Source: Diphasiastrum complanatum | Lineage: Eukaryota > Streptophyta > Lycopodiopsida > Lycopodiales > Lycopodiaceae | Assembly: GCA_029204225.1 (NCBI GenBank) | Contig: CM055103.1 | Location: forward strand, 51,859,145 to 51,923,144 | Length of the DNA: 64,000 nt | Direction: 5' to 3' | Shown here: one piece after another, positions 32,504 to 44,084 of the stretch | Position numbering within the stretch: the first letter of the stretch is position 1 | Layout: each line of letters starts with the position of its first letter | Translations under genes and position numbers: made by a program | Notes under the pieces: model-generated | Databases searched by the model: none | What the model was told of the DNA's origin: nothing | Seen by the model: the letters and a program-made list of their open reading frames with translations, nothing else

Positions 32504-35410
32504 GAGACCCCACGTTCCCACGATGCAATTCTGTTTTCAGTTGATGTAGACTTTCAACTAACTAATACTTCCCAGGACAGTTCCAATTTTCTACATATCG
32601 CTAGGTGTTTTGCTTTGCCTAAAGATTTTTTGCATACATCTGCAAGCTGTTCCTCAGTAGGACAGAATTCTAAGTTAAACTCTTCTGTCAGTAATTTTCT
32701 CTGATGAAGTGCTGTTGAATGTCTATATGTTTTGTTCTAGAATGATAGACTGGGTTTTTTGCTAAAGCAATTATATACAGCTAATGTTATCACAATACAT
32801 AACAGCTACTTTGGTTTGTTCAAAACCAATTTCTTTCATTAAGTTTCTTAATGAAATGGTCTTTTTAGCTGCATGTGTTGTAACCATGTATTCAGCTCCT
32901 GTACTGGACAATGCAATTGAACTTTGCTTTTTACTGCTGCAGCTGACACAGCCTGAATTTAGCAAGAAAATATAGCCTGATGTAGACTTTATGTCTTCCT
33001 TGTCACCTCCCCAATCTGCGTCTGAATATCCTTGGAGTATATTTTGATTTGTTGTAGCTTTGTAGCTTATGCACCAGGTTTTGGTGACTCCCGCCCAATG
33101 CATTGGCTATGTCAGGACATGTTCTAGTTACCAGATACATAAGTCTGCCTATTATTCTTTGATAATTTTTAATATCTGGATATGGCTCTTCATCTGCTAA
33201 TTCTCCTTCTATTGAAGGTGCCCCCAGTGGATTACATTGCCATATGCCATAGTCTCTCAAGATATTTTCTGTGTATGATTGCTGACTGATTGTAATTGTC
33301 CTTTTGTTTCGATTTCTTGAGACACTTAGACCTAGGAACTGATGGATCTCTCCCAAGTCCTTTATCACAAATTTTCCTTTTAGTTGTTTTATTTCTGTGA
33401 TTAGGGAATTTGAATCTCCTGTGATCAACATATCATCATCACAAACTACAATGATGCATGTTTCTGCATTCCTTTTGTAGATGTAAAGGGTATGGTCAGT
33501 CTCACATCTTGTAATAGGTAAGCATCCAGCTTCAAATACCATGCTCTAGACGACTGTTTCAATCCATAAATGGATTTATGCAACCCGCAAACTTGATCCT
33601 TCCTTGAATGTATAGTGCCTTGTGGTTTCTGCCTCTAAATCTCCATTTAGGAATGTTGTCATTACATCCATATGTTGAATGTCCCAGTCTGCTGCTATGG
33701 ATAGTATTATTCTGATAGTAGTCAGCCTTGCAACGAGAGAAAATACTTCTCTGTAATCTATGCCCTCTCTTTGTGTATATCCCTTACCAACTAATCTGCC
33801 TTCATAACGATCAACTATTCCATCTAGCTTGAGTTTGGTTTTAAAGACCCATTTATTTTGAACTATGGTCCTGCCCTCTGGTCTGTTCACAACTTTCCAT
33901 GTGCTGTTTTTCCTTAAGGCTTCAAGTGCTTCATTAATTGCCTTTTTCCAATACTCAGCTTCAGGTCTTTCCATAGCTTCTTCTAATGTCAGTGGATCAT
34001 TATCTATACTTTCTTGTGTTATGTAGGCATAATCCTACAGTCTGGTGGATATTTGTCTTGCTCTCCTTGATCTTCTAGGTTCATTCTCTCTTTCTGTCAC
34101 TTCTCTCTGTGGCTGTAGTAAAGGTTGGGCTCTCTGTGGCTGTAGTAAAGGCTGGGCAGGTGTCTCTATTTCATTATCAAAGGACCCCTTGAATGTGAAT
34201 GATTCTCTATCTGAATGTTGTATTTGTTTAGGCTCTCCAAAAGATGACTCATCAAAAATGACATCTCTGCTAATTATTGTTTTTCCTGTTTCTGGATCAA
34301 ACAACTTGTATGCTTTTGAATTCTCAGCATATCCTATCATTATACACCGTTTACTTTTAAAATCTACTTTTCTTCTATTGTCATCTGGTATATGAACATA
34401 TGTTGTACATCCAAAAATTTTGACATGACATACAGAAGGTTTGTTTCCTGACCATTTTTCTTCAGGTGTCATTCCTTTCACTGCATTTGTCTTTATCCTA
34501 TTTATAAGATAAACTGATGTAGTTATAGCTTCTGCCCAGAACCTTTTGCTAAGCTTTGACAGACTTAACAGACTTCTAGCCATTTCAACAATTGTCCTAT
34601 TTTTACGCTCAGGTATTCCATTTTGTTGAGGGCAGTAGGGTGCAGCGCACTAATGAATAATTTCTTCTTTCTCACATAAATTTTTCATCTCATTTGAAAT
34701 GTATTTCCCACCCCTGTCAGTCCTGAGTTTTTTAATTTGTGTTTGTTCTATACTTCCACTAGTTTTTTAAACTTCACAAAGTGTTCAAATGTTTCATCTT
34801 TTGTCTTCAATGAATGTCAAAAAATATCTTGCACCTTTACAAAAAGCTTCACTCATGGGATCACATAAGTTAGAGTGTACCAATTCAAGAACTTCCGAGG
34901 ATGCAGATTCAGATCTTGGAAAAGGAGCTCGGTGTTGCTTTCCATAAGTGCAGTCTTCACATATGTCTGTTGGAACTTTTGCATTAATCCTCAGACCTCT
35001 GACATAGTTATTTGTCACCATCACCTTCATTGTTGAATGGGGTACATGTCCCGAACATTGATTCCAAATCAAGCTCCAACTGATATCTGCCATTAAATTT
35101 TTTTGAGTCTCCTTCTCTGGTACTTGTGGTGTTCCAACTAGCTTGTACAAGGAACCTCTCCTTATGCCTTTTGCTATGACCACATGTTCAGCTGTTTTGA
35201 GTTCACATCCTTTAGAGTTGAATTCAACAAGATAACCTTGATCTGCAAATGCTTGAATCCTTTTTCTACGTTGGCCTCCATTTAGTGAGAGCTCATCAAT
35301 GTCCTTCAACATCCTTTTTCGCTTATTTCTTTTTAATTTCTTATCTAGTATGCGAGTTTCTTCTTTTAACTGATCATTTGATATTTGTAATGTTTGAATA
35401 ACTTATTGCT
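32504..35410 (-). pseudogene. copia pol remnant (element D)
   Basis: Minus-strand copia pol in order from 35410: a lysine-rich lead (NDQLKEETRILDKK), GAG-pre-integrase and start of integrase (35312-34794: CTYGKQHRAPFPRSES, ELVHSNLCDPM), a break, end of integrase (34583-34035: MARSLLSLSKLSKRFWAEAI, FGCTTYVHIPDDNR), RT N-terminus (33974-33576: WKVVNRPEGRTIVQNKWVFK, HMDVMTTFLNGDL), RT palm (33542-33003: IIVVCDDDMLITG, where YVDD is now CDDD; FLGLSVSRNRNKRTITISQQ), RNase H (33103-32771: GYSDADWGGDKEDIKS, STGAEYM) and a broken tail (SRTKHIDIQ). Stops and frameshifts separate the parts. A second copy is at 42491-44084. Confidence 0.9.
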
Positions 35411-35944
35411 GTTGATCATCACTTTCATGTAATTTTAGCATAATATTATGCAAACATGCATTATCTTCATTTGTTTGTAATAATTCGTTCTCTTTTTCTC
35501 CATAGTCAACAAGCAAACCAAACAACATACATTCTAAGCTTTGGATTTTCTAAACCGAGTTTGCAACACCATAAGTCCTCAATCTTTCACAGTAACCAAG
35601 TAAACCGTTTTTTCCTTCACACAAAAACGTTACGAGTTGTGTGAAGGATTGAAATTGTGAATATTGCATCGAGCTTGGATCCAATGGATACAAACTTCCA
35701 TCAACCCACAGTTCATAGTTGTTTTTTGGTTGATTTTTTGATGAGCGATAAAATATCAAGTGGAGAAACTGTGCATCCTTTCACTATTTTTCTTTTACAT
35801 AGCGGAGCATTCTTGGCAGGGAGAACAATATGTAGATGAAACTTAAACACCTCTGCAAATATCAGCTGACCGATAAAAAGAAATCAGATACTCTTCTTCT
35901 TCCATGGTGTTTCTTCTCTCACCAGTTAAAACGAGGGTACACAA
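35411..35944. other. 534 bp present only in the first composite block
   Basis: Lies between the element D lead and the DUF4218 segment. In the second block (45.7 kb) the two flanks join directly at AACTGATCATTTG. It is either an insertion here or a deletion there. A 69-codon minus frame (35759-35550) is not recognised. Confidence 0.5.
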
Positions 35945-36480
35945 TCTCATTTCAAATTTGAAAAGTTACTTAATGAGCATCATCGGTTCTTGAAGTCACA
36001 GTTGCATGGATCATAATAGTCTCATATTAACTACACATTATTAGTAAGGTTAAGCCAAACTGGACCTGAACGGTCCATGGTTTATGTCGCGAGGATCCTT
36101 GCTCATAGCGATCCTTCTATTTCTCGTCTTTGGGATAATAAGAATGATGAGCGTGTTGTTGGGGAGGTTCCTCAGGGAAAAGGAGCGATCATGAAATTGA
36201 GTGAGTCCTTCAGGGAGTAAATAGGTTTAGCATTCTTAATAGTGAAGAACTGCAAAAGTGGATTTCGAAATATGAAGAGGCCAATGCTTGTAGACAAACA
36301 GCTCGAGCCACTTTCAGGAGAGGGCATAAAAGACAATCATATCAACCTAACCTCGCCCTTCTACCCAAGGACATGACACTTGATTGGCTACATGATGCCC
36401 TGAGAAAAGCCTCGGCAAACAATGAGGAAGTAACAGAGAGAGAGTAGGAATTTGCAAGAAGGTACGATTTTCATGTAAGT
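35945..36480 (+). pseudogene. CACTA transposase, DUF4218 end (block 1)
   Basis: Reads MVYVARILAHSDPSISRLWD, VVGEVPQGKGAIMKLSESFR; after a small deletion near 36216 it continues FSILNSEELQKWISKYEEAN, RGHKRQSYQPNLALLPKDM. Same family as 45620-45306 (minus) and 52050-52360 (plus). The neighbouring transposase core at 36.5-37.6 kb is on the other strand, so the two were joined by rearrangement. Confidence 0.85.
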
Positions 36481-36489
36481 TATGTACAT

Positions 36490-37600
36490 CATTCACAACA
36501 TGCTGCCTCAATGGAGCTTTGTCTTGCCACGTCAATGGATGCCAGCGGTATCTCTTTGGATGAAATGTATCTTCATAAGACACGTGCTTGCCTCCTCAAA
36601 CTCATCTCGATATAATATGCAATCGTTGGGACATGCATGGATGCTCTTGTAATCCATGCCGACCGCGGATAGCATTTTCTTGGCTTCTTGTCGAGACGTC
36701 GCCATGATGTTATTTGGAGGCAACATTTTCCTGAGCAAACTGTGACAAAATATAAATTTCCATAATTAGTTATATATAGTTTCTCGCAACGCATGAATTA
36801 AAAATAAAACAAGATTAGAGCAATTTGCTTATAACACACATCATGAAGCAAGCAAGCTTACCCAAACAACTCTGTCACGACCACCTGTACTTAGTTTGCA
36901 AGTTCAAAAGTAGCAAACAATCTCGCAACTTTGACATTTGTGCACCCTTGTACAAAGGATTGGATGCCAAGCCACGCATCATCTCTTCTTCCCTTATCAA
37001 TGTGGCCTTGGGTGGGTTTGTGAAGAATGCATCCATCATGTCATCCATGTCCCCCTCGTGATCATGTGATGTGAATGGCACATCCTTGTGTGTTGTGTCT
37101 TATAAGGACATCTCTTCGTGCAAGTCCATTGGTGGTGTATGCGAGGAAAGTGGTGGCTCTCGTGCACTTGCACGTCTGAATCTTATGGATTGCATGACAA
37201 TATCTGGTTGAATTCTTCGATAGTCATGTGAGTGTGAGTCATCATCCTACACAATACAAGTCCAACAACAATTAAGAATAACCAAATATTCCTCCAATAA
37301 AAAATGGTGCCAAACAACATACATGGAAAAGGAGAGTGCAATCATTTATTTAGTTTTAGCAATACAAAGAGGTTTGCAAAGTATAACTCACCGAAGAACC
37401 GACTTCCGTCCGCACAAATAATGACTCCCTCTCAATCTGACCATACATGCGAATATGTGATATAGTGGTGCGTTGCTCTCGTCGCAGTGCATACTTACAT
37501 CGTGCACATGGGCATGGTATTCTCTAATGTAACTAGGCCTCTGATCCTATATGTGATGGTCTTGCCTCATCATCTGAGGATGAGGAACGTGAACTCGACA
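36490..37600 (-). pseudogene. CACTA transposase, N-terminal exons
   Basis: The minus strand gives the N-terminal half of a TnpD-type transposase. About 37600-37398: transposase-associated domain (PCARCKYALRREQRTTISHI, RMYGQIERESLFVRTEVGSS), ending at GTGAGT. About 37254-36830: RFRRASAREPPLSSHTPPMD, then HDHEGDMDDMMDAFFTNPP and SNPLYKGAQMSKLRDCLLLL. 36750-36530: start of Transposase_21 (LLRKMLPPNNIMATSRQEAK, MDYKSIHACPNDCILYRDEF), cut before the C-x-x-C. Segment 36590-36490 (SYEDTFHPKRYRWHPL) matches 51680-51740. Confidence 0.85.
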
Positions 37601-37879
37601 TTTGCATCGGTTCACCCTGGCAGTTGACAATGGATTGAACACAAAATTACAAATGATGGTCAATACATCTAACAAACTAGATAAATGCATTGAGACAAAC
37701 AAAAGACATGTATATAATAACTAAATTTGAGTCTAGTGCAACTAGTCTATGGAAATTAGCAATACAATTGCAAGATCGGATTATGTCTAGATATGCGAAG
37801 CATGCCTATGTGCATCATTACATGTCTAGCCTTGCTCTTCAATTCTCGCCAGTTTTTTTACTAGTATACTATATTGTTG

Positions 37880-38290
37880 GCTTTTCCGATATCCGGAAAT
37901 AGGTCCGGACCGGTTTCTATAAAACTTGTCGGTTCCTATATTTGGTTCCCAATATGTATTATACTTATAGAAATTAATAAAAAATCATTTCAAAAATGAT
38001 TATTGCTAAAATAGTCACTTGCTAAAAGCCATTAATGAATGTTAGGTTTTATACGGTGAATTGATACTCGGGTTATACCCCCCTCCAAGGATCAAAGGGA
38101 CCCAACGGTTCTGAACCGTGGCCGGTTCTTACAAAGGAACATATCCGTCGGTTCTACACATAAGCCGGTTTAGGGTAACAAGTGTACCTGCCGGTCAGGG
38201 TCTTAATTAGAACCGGGATGATAAGCGGGTTGAGAACCGAAAATAAAAAATCGTCACTCGACCAACACTGGTCACCCAAGAATAGGTCTT
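37880..38290. repeat. GAACCG/CGGTTC repeat cluster
   Basis: At least eight copies of a GAACCG / CGGTTC word in both orientations, including GGTTCTGAACC at about 38110. This is typical of transposon subterminal regions such as those of hAT-like elements, but no clear terminus or target duplication was found. Confidence 0.45.
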
Positions 38291-38574
38291 GGATGCCAAA
38301 TACGTCAATGTTTGGGCACTTATGACATCCTTTAAGCATATGAGAAATACAATTTAGCAGATAAGAAATTGTGCCGTCAAGTGCACTATATACTCTTTGA
38401 GAAGACTTGGGAGGAGGCGGCCATTTTTGAAAATTCTGGTTTTTTTAGAATGCATTATTTTTTAGTTGATTTAAAATGCATCAAATTAGAATTCACCTCG
38501 AAACAGGCAAGGAATACTAATTCTAATTTAGTGAGGGCCTCGGAATTGCCCTCGGTATACTGAAGCTACTGTGA

Positions 38575-39800
38575 GGTGTATACCCTTCTTCTAATGCATT
38601 TGGTCGAAGAAGTATCAATTGCAGGACCTGTACACACGCGGTGAATGTTCTACCTTGAGCATTTTATGAAAGTTTTGAAGGGCTTTGTGAGACAAAAGAC
38701 AAGGCCAAAAGGTAGCATTGCAGAAGGTTGGCTTGTACAAGAATCTTTATTTTATATCACCAAAATAATCTCACAATTGCATCCTACAAGAAGAAGAAGA
38801 TGAACGTGTTCATTAGAGGAGTTCTAAATCCAAAAGAGACCTTGTAAAGATTCTTTTTATATTTTTTCTCAAATTTTTCCCAAACATGGACCAATCAAAA
38901 CAGTCAAATTTGAAATCTACGTAACGTAACTTTTTGAGTCCACATTTTGATTCCATACTAAAAATGGCATAACTTTTTATTGGTAAGTCCGAATTTAGCG
39001 GAGTTTGGTGCACTAGAAAGCGCTCAACAAGAGTTTCCAATGATATGTTAGATGACATACTTTTGAGCTACAATTAAAAAGTTATGGCAAGTTAAAAGTA
39101 TTAGTGTTATAATATTTTTATAATAAAAAAGGCATCTTGCACGATTCTTAAAGGGTCTTTTTGGAGCTCAAAACTCCTCTAATGAAGGGTGAAGTACCAC
39201 AAGGAAATGGTGTGCAAAAGAGACTTTCATCTCAATTAAAATTGACACGTTCATAATATATAATTGTGGACAGTTGAAAAAGTGGATTTCAAGGTATGAA
39301 GAAGCCAAAAAGGAAAGAAACATAACATTGAAACGAAGAAGAAATATCAATTGAAAAAGAAAGACAGCGTTGGAGAACGACGAACATTTGGAGCCTTTAC
39401 TTTCAAAATGCACTCGTGAATGGATTTTTGATACAATGCTAAAAGCATCTAAAAACGGAGAAGAAGCGACCGAATTAGAATGTTCCTTCAAACACAAGTC
39501 GTTTTCATGCATTAAGTTGGAAGAACCTGAACCATTCATCCAAGCTCCAAATGATATGGAAATGACGGGAGAAGAAGATACAATTGCAAATTATGAGATT
39601 CCTACGATCGTACAAGGTCAAATTGAGGGTAATTTGAGGTCCCCCACGTTTGGATGAGATAGAACTAGAAGAAGAGGAGATTGAATATGAGGGTAGCTCA
39701 CATTATCAAAGAGACTTGATCGGAAATCTACGATTATACTTAGATCTAGATTCACATGAGTGTCAAGACTTGTGTGATGACGAGAATGACGAGAATAATT
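38575..39800 (+). pseudogene. CACTA transposase copy B (DUF4218 end and acidic tail)
   Basis: Paralogue of the 20000-20460 plus 21190-21370 part of copy A: PSSNAFGRRSINCRTCTHA in one frame, FMKVLKGFVRQKTRPKGSIA, GWLVQ, then a MITE (38811-39184), then GEVPQGNGVQKRL, WISRYEEAKKERN, LLSKCTREWIFDTMLKASKN, EEPEPFIQAPNDMEMTGEED and PTIVQGQIEGNL. DUF4216 is absent and the segment has frameshifts. GAGGGTAGCTCACATTATC at 39690-39708 is the uninterrupted form of the site where element 1 sits in copy A. Confidence 0.85.
38811..39184. mobile_element. 374-bp MITE-like element, copy 1
   Basis: Exact 13-bp terminal inverted repeats CATTAGAGGAGTT/AACTCCTCTAATG, no coding capacity. It interrupts TNP2 copy B between GAACGTGTT and AAGGGTG, where copy A (about 20246) has no insertion. 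No clear target duplication. A second copy is at 55245-55621 and a partial one at 48107-48221. Confidence 0.85.
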
Positions 39801-39889
39801 TATGATTATTAATACTTAAAATCACTTGCATTCATTTTTTTTTTATATTTGTTGCAATACTTATGTATACTTTTAATATAGAGAGTTGA

Positions 39890-40090
39890 ATGTGAAGTAC
39901 AATACCCGAACCTTGCGGTTATGTCCTATTTCAAAATGTCACCTCATATTTCCTCCCTGCAACGTATAGGTTTTTCCATTTAAGGAAAGATTAGAACATT
40001 GTCTTTAATGGGAGAAAAGTAAGGGCTACACACCTTCCTAGGATTGGATATATTAATTACCGACATTTCACTCTTTCATATTAACTAATA
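39890..40090. repeat. diverged R3 copy
   Basis: Resembles 13140-13310: ATGTCACC.CAT...TCCTCCCT.CAACG, AAGGGCTACACACCTTCCTAG. It shows that R3 is dispersed in the genome. Confidence 0.65.
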
Positions 40091-40349
40091 TCTAGTGTAT
40101 GTGATAAAATACAACATTGCTTTTAAAAAATTAAAATAATGAATTACATTTGACTGTTTTACTATGTTGGGTAACATATTCAAATAATCTGAAACAACAC
40201 AAACTCATCGGTAAGCTTGAAGCTTGAGTGCAAGCTTGTTCGCTCTTACAACGCTTGCTATCTTTCTTTTTCTTTGGATATCTTTGTCACATACACAAGC
40301 AATTAAAAAATAACAGTCTATTACACAATTGAACCATTGTTGCAAGTTT

Positions 40350-40352
<3 letters not shown>

Positions 40353-40419
<67 letters not shown>
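40353..40419. repeat. (CT)n microsatellite
   Basis: About 33 uninterrupted CT units. The surrounding 40100-40620 is AT-rich and non-coding. Confidence 0.97.
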
Positions 40420-40424
<5 letters not shown>

Positions 40425-40627
40425 ATAAATCTACCATTCAATTACTATTAAACATTTTCTATTTATATATCATCTTGAATTCAAAATGAAAAACACACAC
40501 ACATACACAATTCCCTCCCCCCCCCTCTCTCTCTCCAATCACTCTAATCTATTCAAATTCTTTCCCTTTCTCTCTCTCATTCTATTAATACTATCTATTT
40601 ATATTTTATTCCCAAAAATCATCGATG

Positions 40628-42490
40628 TCATTTACATCTTTTTTCTTTTGTTTTTTTTTGAGTAGCCACTGTACTATCAAGTGACACCTCTTCTACAATT
40701 TCCTCGACTACAGTTACTACATTGTAATCTTGAACCAAGACATCAACAAATTCTCTTGCGTCGCCTACTTTTCCGCTAGCAGGAGGCTGAGGTTCCCTGG
40801 ACAAGGGAATTATTGTATCATCGCTATCCAAACTCTTTCTCACCTCAGATAATTCATCTGGCAAAATTGAAAGAACATGCGCTCGTAGTGCCGCTACCGC
40901 TAAATAAATCTAAAACCCAATCAGTTGGGTAAGAAAAAATATCAGTTAAATGATTAATTAATTGTTGTGGCTTTTGGTAGGGACAAGCCACGGAACCCGT
41001 CATTGGATTTTTTAATTTCTTTATTACAGTTGGATACTGGAACAAGTTTTCAAAACTTGTCAGTCCAGAAGTGTTATAATACAGCATCGAGCGTTTGTCA
41101 TCCAAAGAATAATAGCCGATGGTTATGTATTCTATTTCATTGCAAAGTCGAGCTCCTCTCAAGTTCCTGACATTGGGCTTGTACTTGACATGGAACATTA
41201 TAAGTAAAATCAATTTAAAATTTTAATTTTAAAATAAAAAATTAAAATAAAATTATGAATTAAAATACGCATTGATAATTCAGGAACTTGAGAACTTACC
41301 ACACAGCATTTGCAATTCCCGCATTACAGAAAGTTAGTAGAGCTTTCTGTATTGATGTTGACTGCCAAGAAGAATGAAAAATAACAACTCTCCAAATTGG
41401 AGAAGTTGTGACTTCAAGAAAGCCCTGCATAAAACTATGGATTTCAGTGAATTTGAAAGGAGTATCATCATTTAACGATTCCTTCATCTGAAATCCACAT
41501 GGTATATCGGCGATGCAGAGTGTATAAGGCCTTTTTCTTGAAAATTTTGAAATTTCTCTACAATCACCCTCCTCAACAGAATAAGAGCATGGTTGATCAT
41601 CGACACTTTTGGGAAGGTAGGTCTCTAATGGATCCTCCTCCGCAATGGTCTCACCCCGTGCCAATCTCTCCTTGTCCCTTTTTTTTGCTTTTGCCTTCAG
41701 AATATGTCTCTTGAATTGCCCTGGAAGGACTTTGTTTTTTTTGTCTTCGGGAGACTAAAAAGGAAAAAGCTATGCTTAGCATGGGAGACAAAAAAAATAA
41801 AATAGAATAGGAGACTTAACTTATCAAAAAAAAATTTAAATAAAGAAAAGCTATGCTTAGCATAGGAGACATAGAATATAGAGAAGAAACAATTAATAAG
41901 CACCTATGCTAAGCATCGGTGAAATAAATACCATGTCTCTAAACAAAATAAAAAATGAACTCAGGGCTTCATTTTGGCTGCTCAGAGGATAAAGCCTCTT
42001 GCACTCATCAAAATCTTGACAATTTAACCATGTCACAAAGGCTTCTTGAACTTTCATAAATAAACTGTGCTTGCATTTAAAAAATATAATTGTTAAAAAT
42101 CCAACCAAATTATGAAAATCATTTTATTAAAAAAGGTAACATGAAAATAAATATTTAAATTATGATTATTATCTCTGAAATTCTTTTCCCATTTCTACCA
42201 GGGAAAGTTGACCATCAACAACTCTTGAAAGAACACTTATTATTAGCTCTGAAGAGCTAATCCCTTGCATATTCTTCCACTATGATATTCCCATTTCAGT
42301 AGGGATTGGCTTCAGAGTTTGAGTGCTCACAACTTTTTTTTTTATCTTTGAGGCACCCTGAGCAGGTTGGCCTTTTATTTGAAAAGTTTTCCACTTATCA
42401 AAAAATTTATCAACAAGGGCCTGTAGGGCTTTAGTCTATTGCTGTCTTTTATGCTTCATTGATTCAACACCTGAGATTTTGATCATAACT
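40628..42490 (-). pseudogene. N4/N6 DNA amino-methyltransferase-like, multi-exon
   Basis: Remnant of an intron-containing gene whose C-terminal half resembles beta-class N4-cytosine/N6-adenine methyltransferases, in which motif IV precedes the SAM-binding motif I. Likely exons: about 42490-42180 (two stops; FDKWKTFQIKGQPAQ, VDGQLSLVEMGKEFQ), 42069-41932 (KVQEAFVTWLNCQDFDECKR, donor ATG|GTATTT), 41754-41300 (after TTTTTAG; lysine-rich start, then LCIADIPCGF in the motif IV place, FTEIHSFMQGFLEV, PIWRVVIFHSSW; donor GTAAGT), and 41195-40628 (YKPNVRNLRGARLCNEIEYI, CPYQKPQQLINHLTDIF, WVLDLFSGSGTT at 40884-40920). Directly after motif I the frame shifts: AALRAHVLSILPDELSEV continues in another frame. 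Motif IV ADIPCG lacks the usual PPY/PPW. Not active as it stands. Could be transposon-borne or a captured gene. Confidence 0.7.
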
Positions 42491-44084
42491 CTCTAAATCT
42501 CCATTTAGGAATGTTGTGGTTACATCCATATGTTGAATGTCCCAGTCTTATATTGCTACTATGGATAGTATTATTCTGATAGTAGTCAGCCTTGCAACAA
42601 GAGAAAATACTTCTATGTAATCTGCCTTTATAATGCTCAACTGTTCCATCTGACTTGAGTTTGGTTTTGAAGACCCATTTATTTTGAACTATGGTCCTGT
42701 CCTCTGGTCTGTTCACAACTTTCTATGTGTTTTTTTCCTTAAGGCTTCAAGTTCTTCATTTATTGCGTTTTTCCAATACTCAACTTCAGGTCTTTCTATA
42801 GCTTCTTCTAATGTCAATGGATCATTATCTATACTTTCTTGTGTTATGTAGGCATAATCCTGCAGTCTGGTGGATATTTGTCTTGTTCTCCTTGATCTTC
42901 AAGGTTCATTCTCTCTTTCTGTCACCTCTCTCTTTGGCTGTAGTAAAGGTTGGGCTCTCTGTGGCTATAGTAAAGGCTGGGCAAGTGTCTCAATTTCATT
43001 ATCAAAGGACCCCTTGAACGTGAATGATTCTCTATCTGAATGTTGTATTTGTTTAGGCTCTCCAAAAGATGACTCATCATGAAATGACATCTCTGCTAAT
43101 TATTGCTTTTCCTATTTCTGGATCAAACAACTTGTATGCTTTTGAATTCTCAGCATATCCTATAATTATACACTGTTTACTTTTAAAATCTATGTTTCTT
43201 CTATTGTCATCTGGTATATGAACATATGTTGTACATCCAAAAATTCTGACATGACTCACAGAAGGTTTGTTTCCTGACCATTTTTCTTCAGGTGTCATTC
43301 CTTTCACTGCATTTGTCTTTATCCTATTTATAAGATAAACTGATGTTGTTATAGCTTCTACCTAGAACCTTTTGCTAAGCTTTGATAGACTTAACATACT
43401 TCTAGCCATTTCAACAATTGTCCTATTTTTACGTTTAGCTATTCCATTTTGTTGAGGGCAGTAGGGCGCAACGCACTGATGAATAATTTCTTCTTTCTCA
43501 CACTAATCTTTCATTTTATTTGAAATGTATTCCCCACCCCTATCTGAGTTTTTTAATTTGTGTTTTGTCTGTACTTCCACTAGTTTTTTAAACTTCACAA
43601 AGTATTCAAATGTTTCATCCTTTGTCTTCAATGACTGTCAAAAAATATCTTGCACCTTTAAAAGAAGCTTCTCTCATGGGACCACATAAGTTAGAATGTA
43701 CCAATTCAAGAACTTCAGAGGTTGCAGATTCAGATCTTGGAAAAGGAGCTCGGTGTTGCTTTCCATAAGTGCAGTATTCACATACGTCTGTTGGAACTTT
43801 CGCATTAAGCCTCAGACCTCTAACATAGTTATTTGTCACCATCACCTTCATTGTTTAATGGGGTACATGTCCCAAACGTTGATTCCAAATCAGGTTCCAA
43901 CTGATATATGCCATGCAATTTCTCTGAGTCTCCTTTTCTGGTACTTGTGGTGTTGCAACTAGCTTGTACAAGGAACCTCTCCTTATGCCTTTTGCTATGA
44001 CCACATGTTCAGCTGTTTTGAGTTCACATGCTTTAGAGTTGAATTCAATGAGATAACCTTGATCTGCAACTTGTCCAACAAATA
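42491..44084 (-). pseudogene. second copy of the element D pol remnant
   Basis: Matches 33600-35250: integrase start (43851-43615: CTYGKQHRAPFPRSES, HSNLCGPMREASFKG), integrase end (43307-43077: MTPEEKWSGNKPSVSHVRIF), RT start (42716-42483: RTIVQNKWVFKTKLK, then frameshifted). Cut at 42490 inside RT, where the methyltransferase-like locus begins, and at 44084 after CCTTGATCTGCAA, where an inversion begins. Confidence 0.9.
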
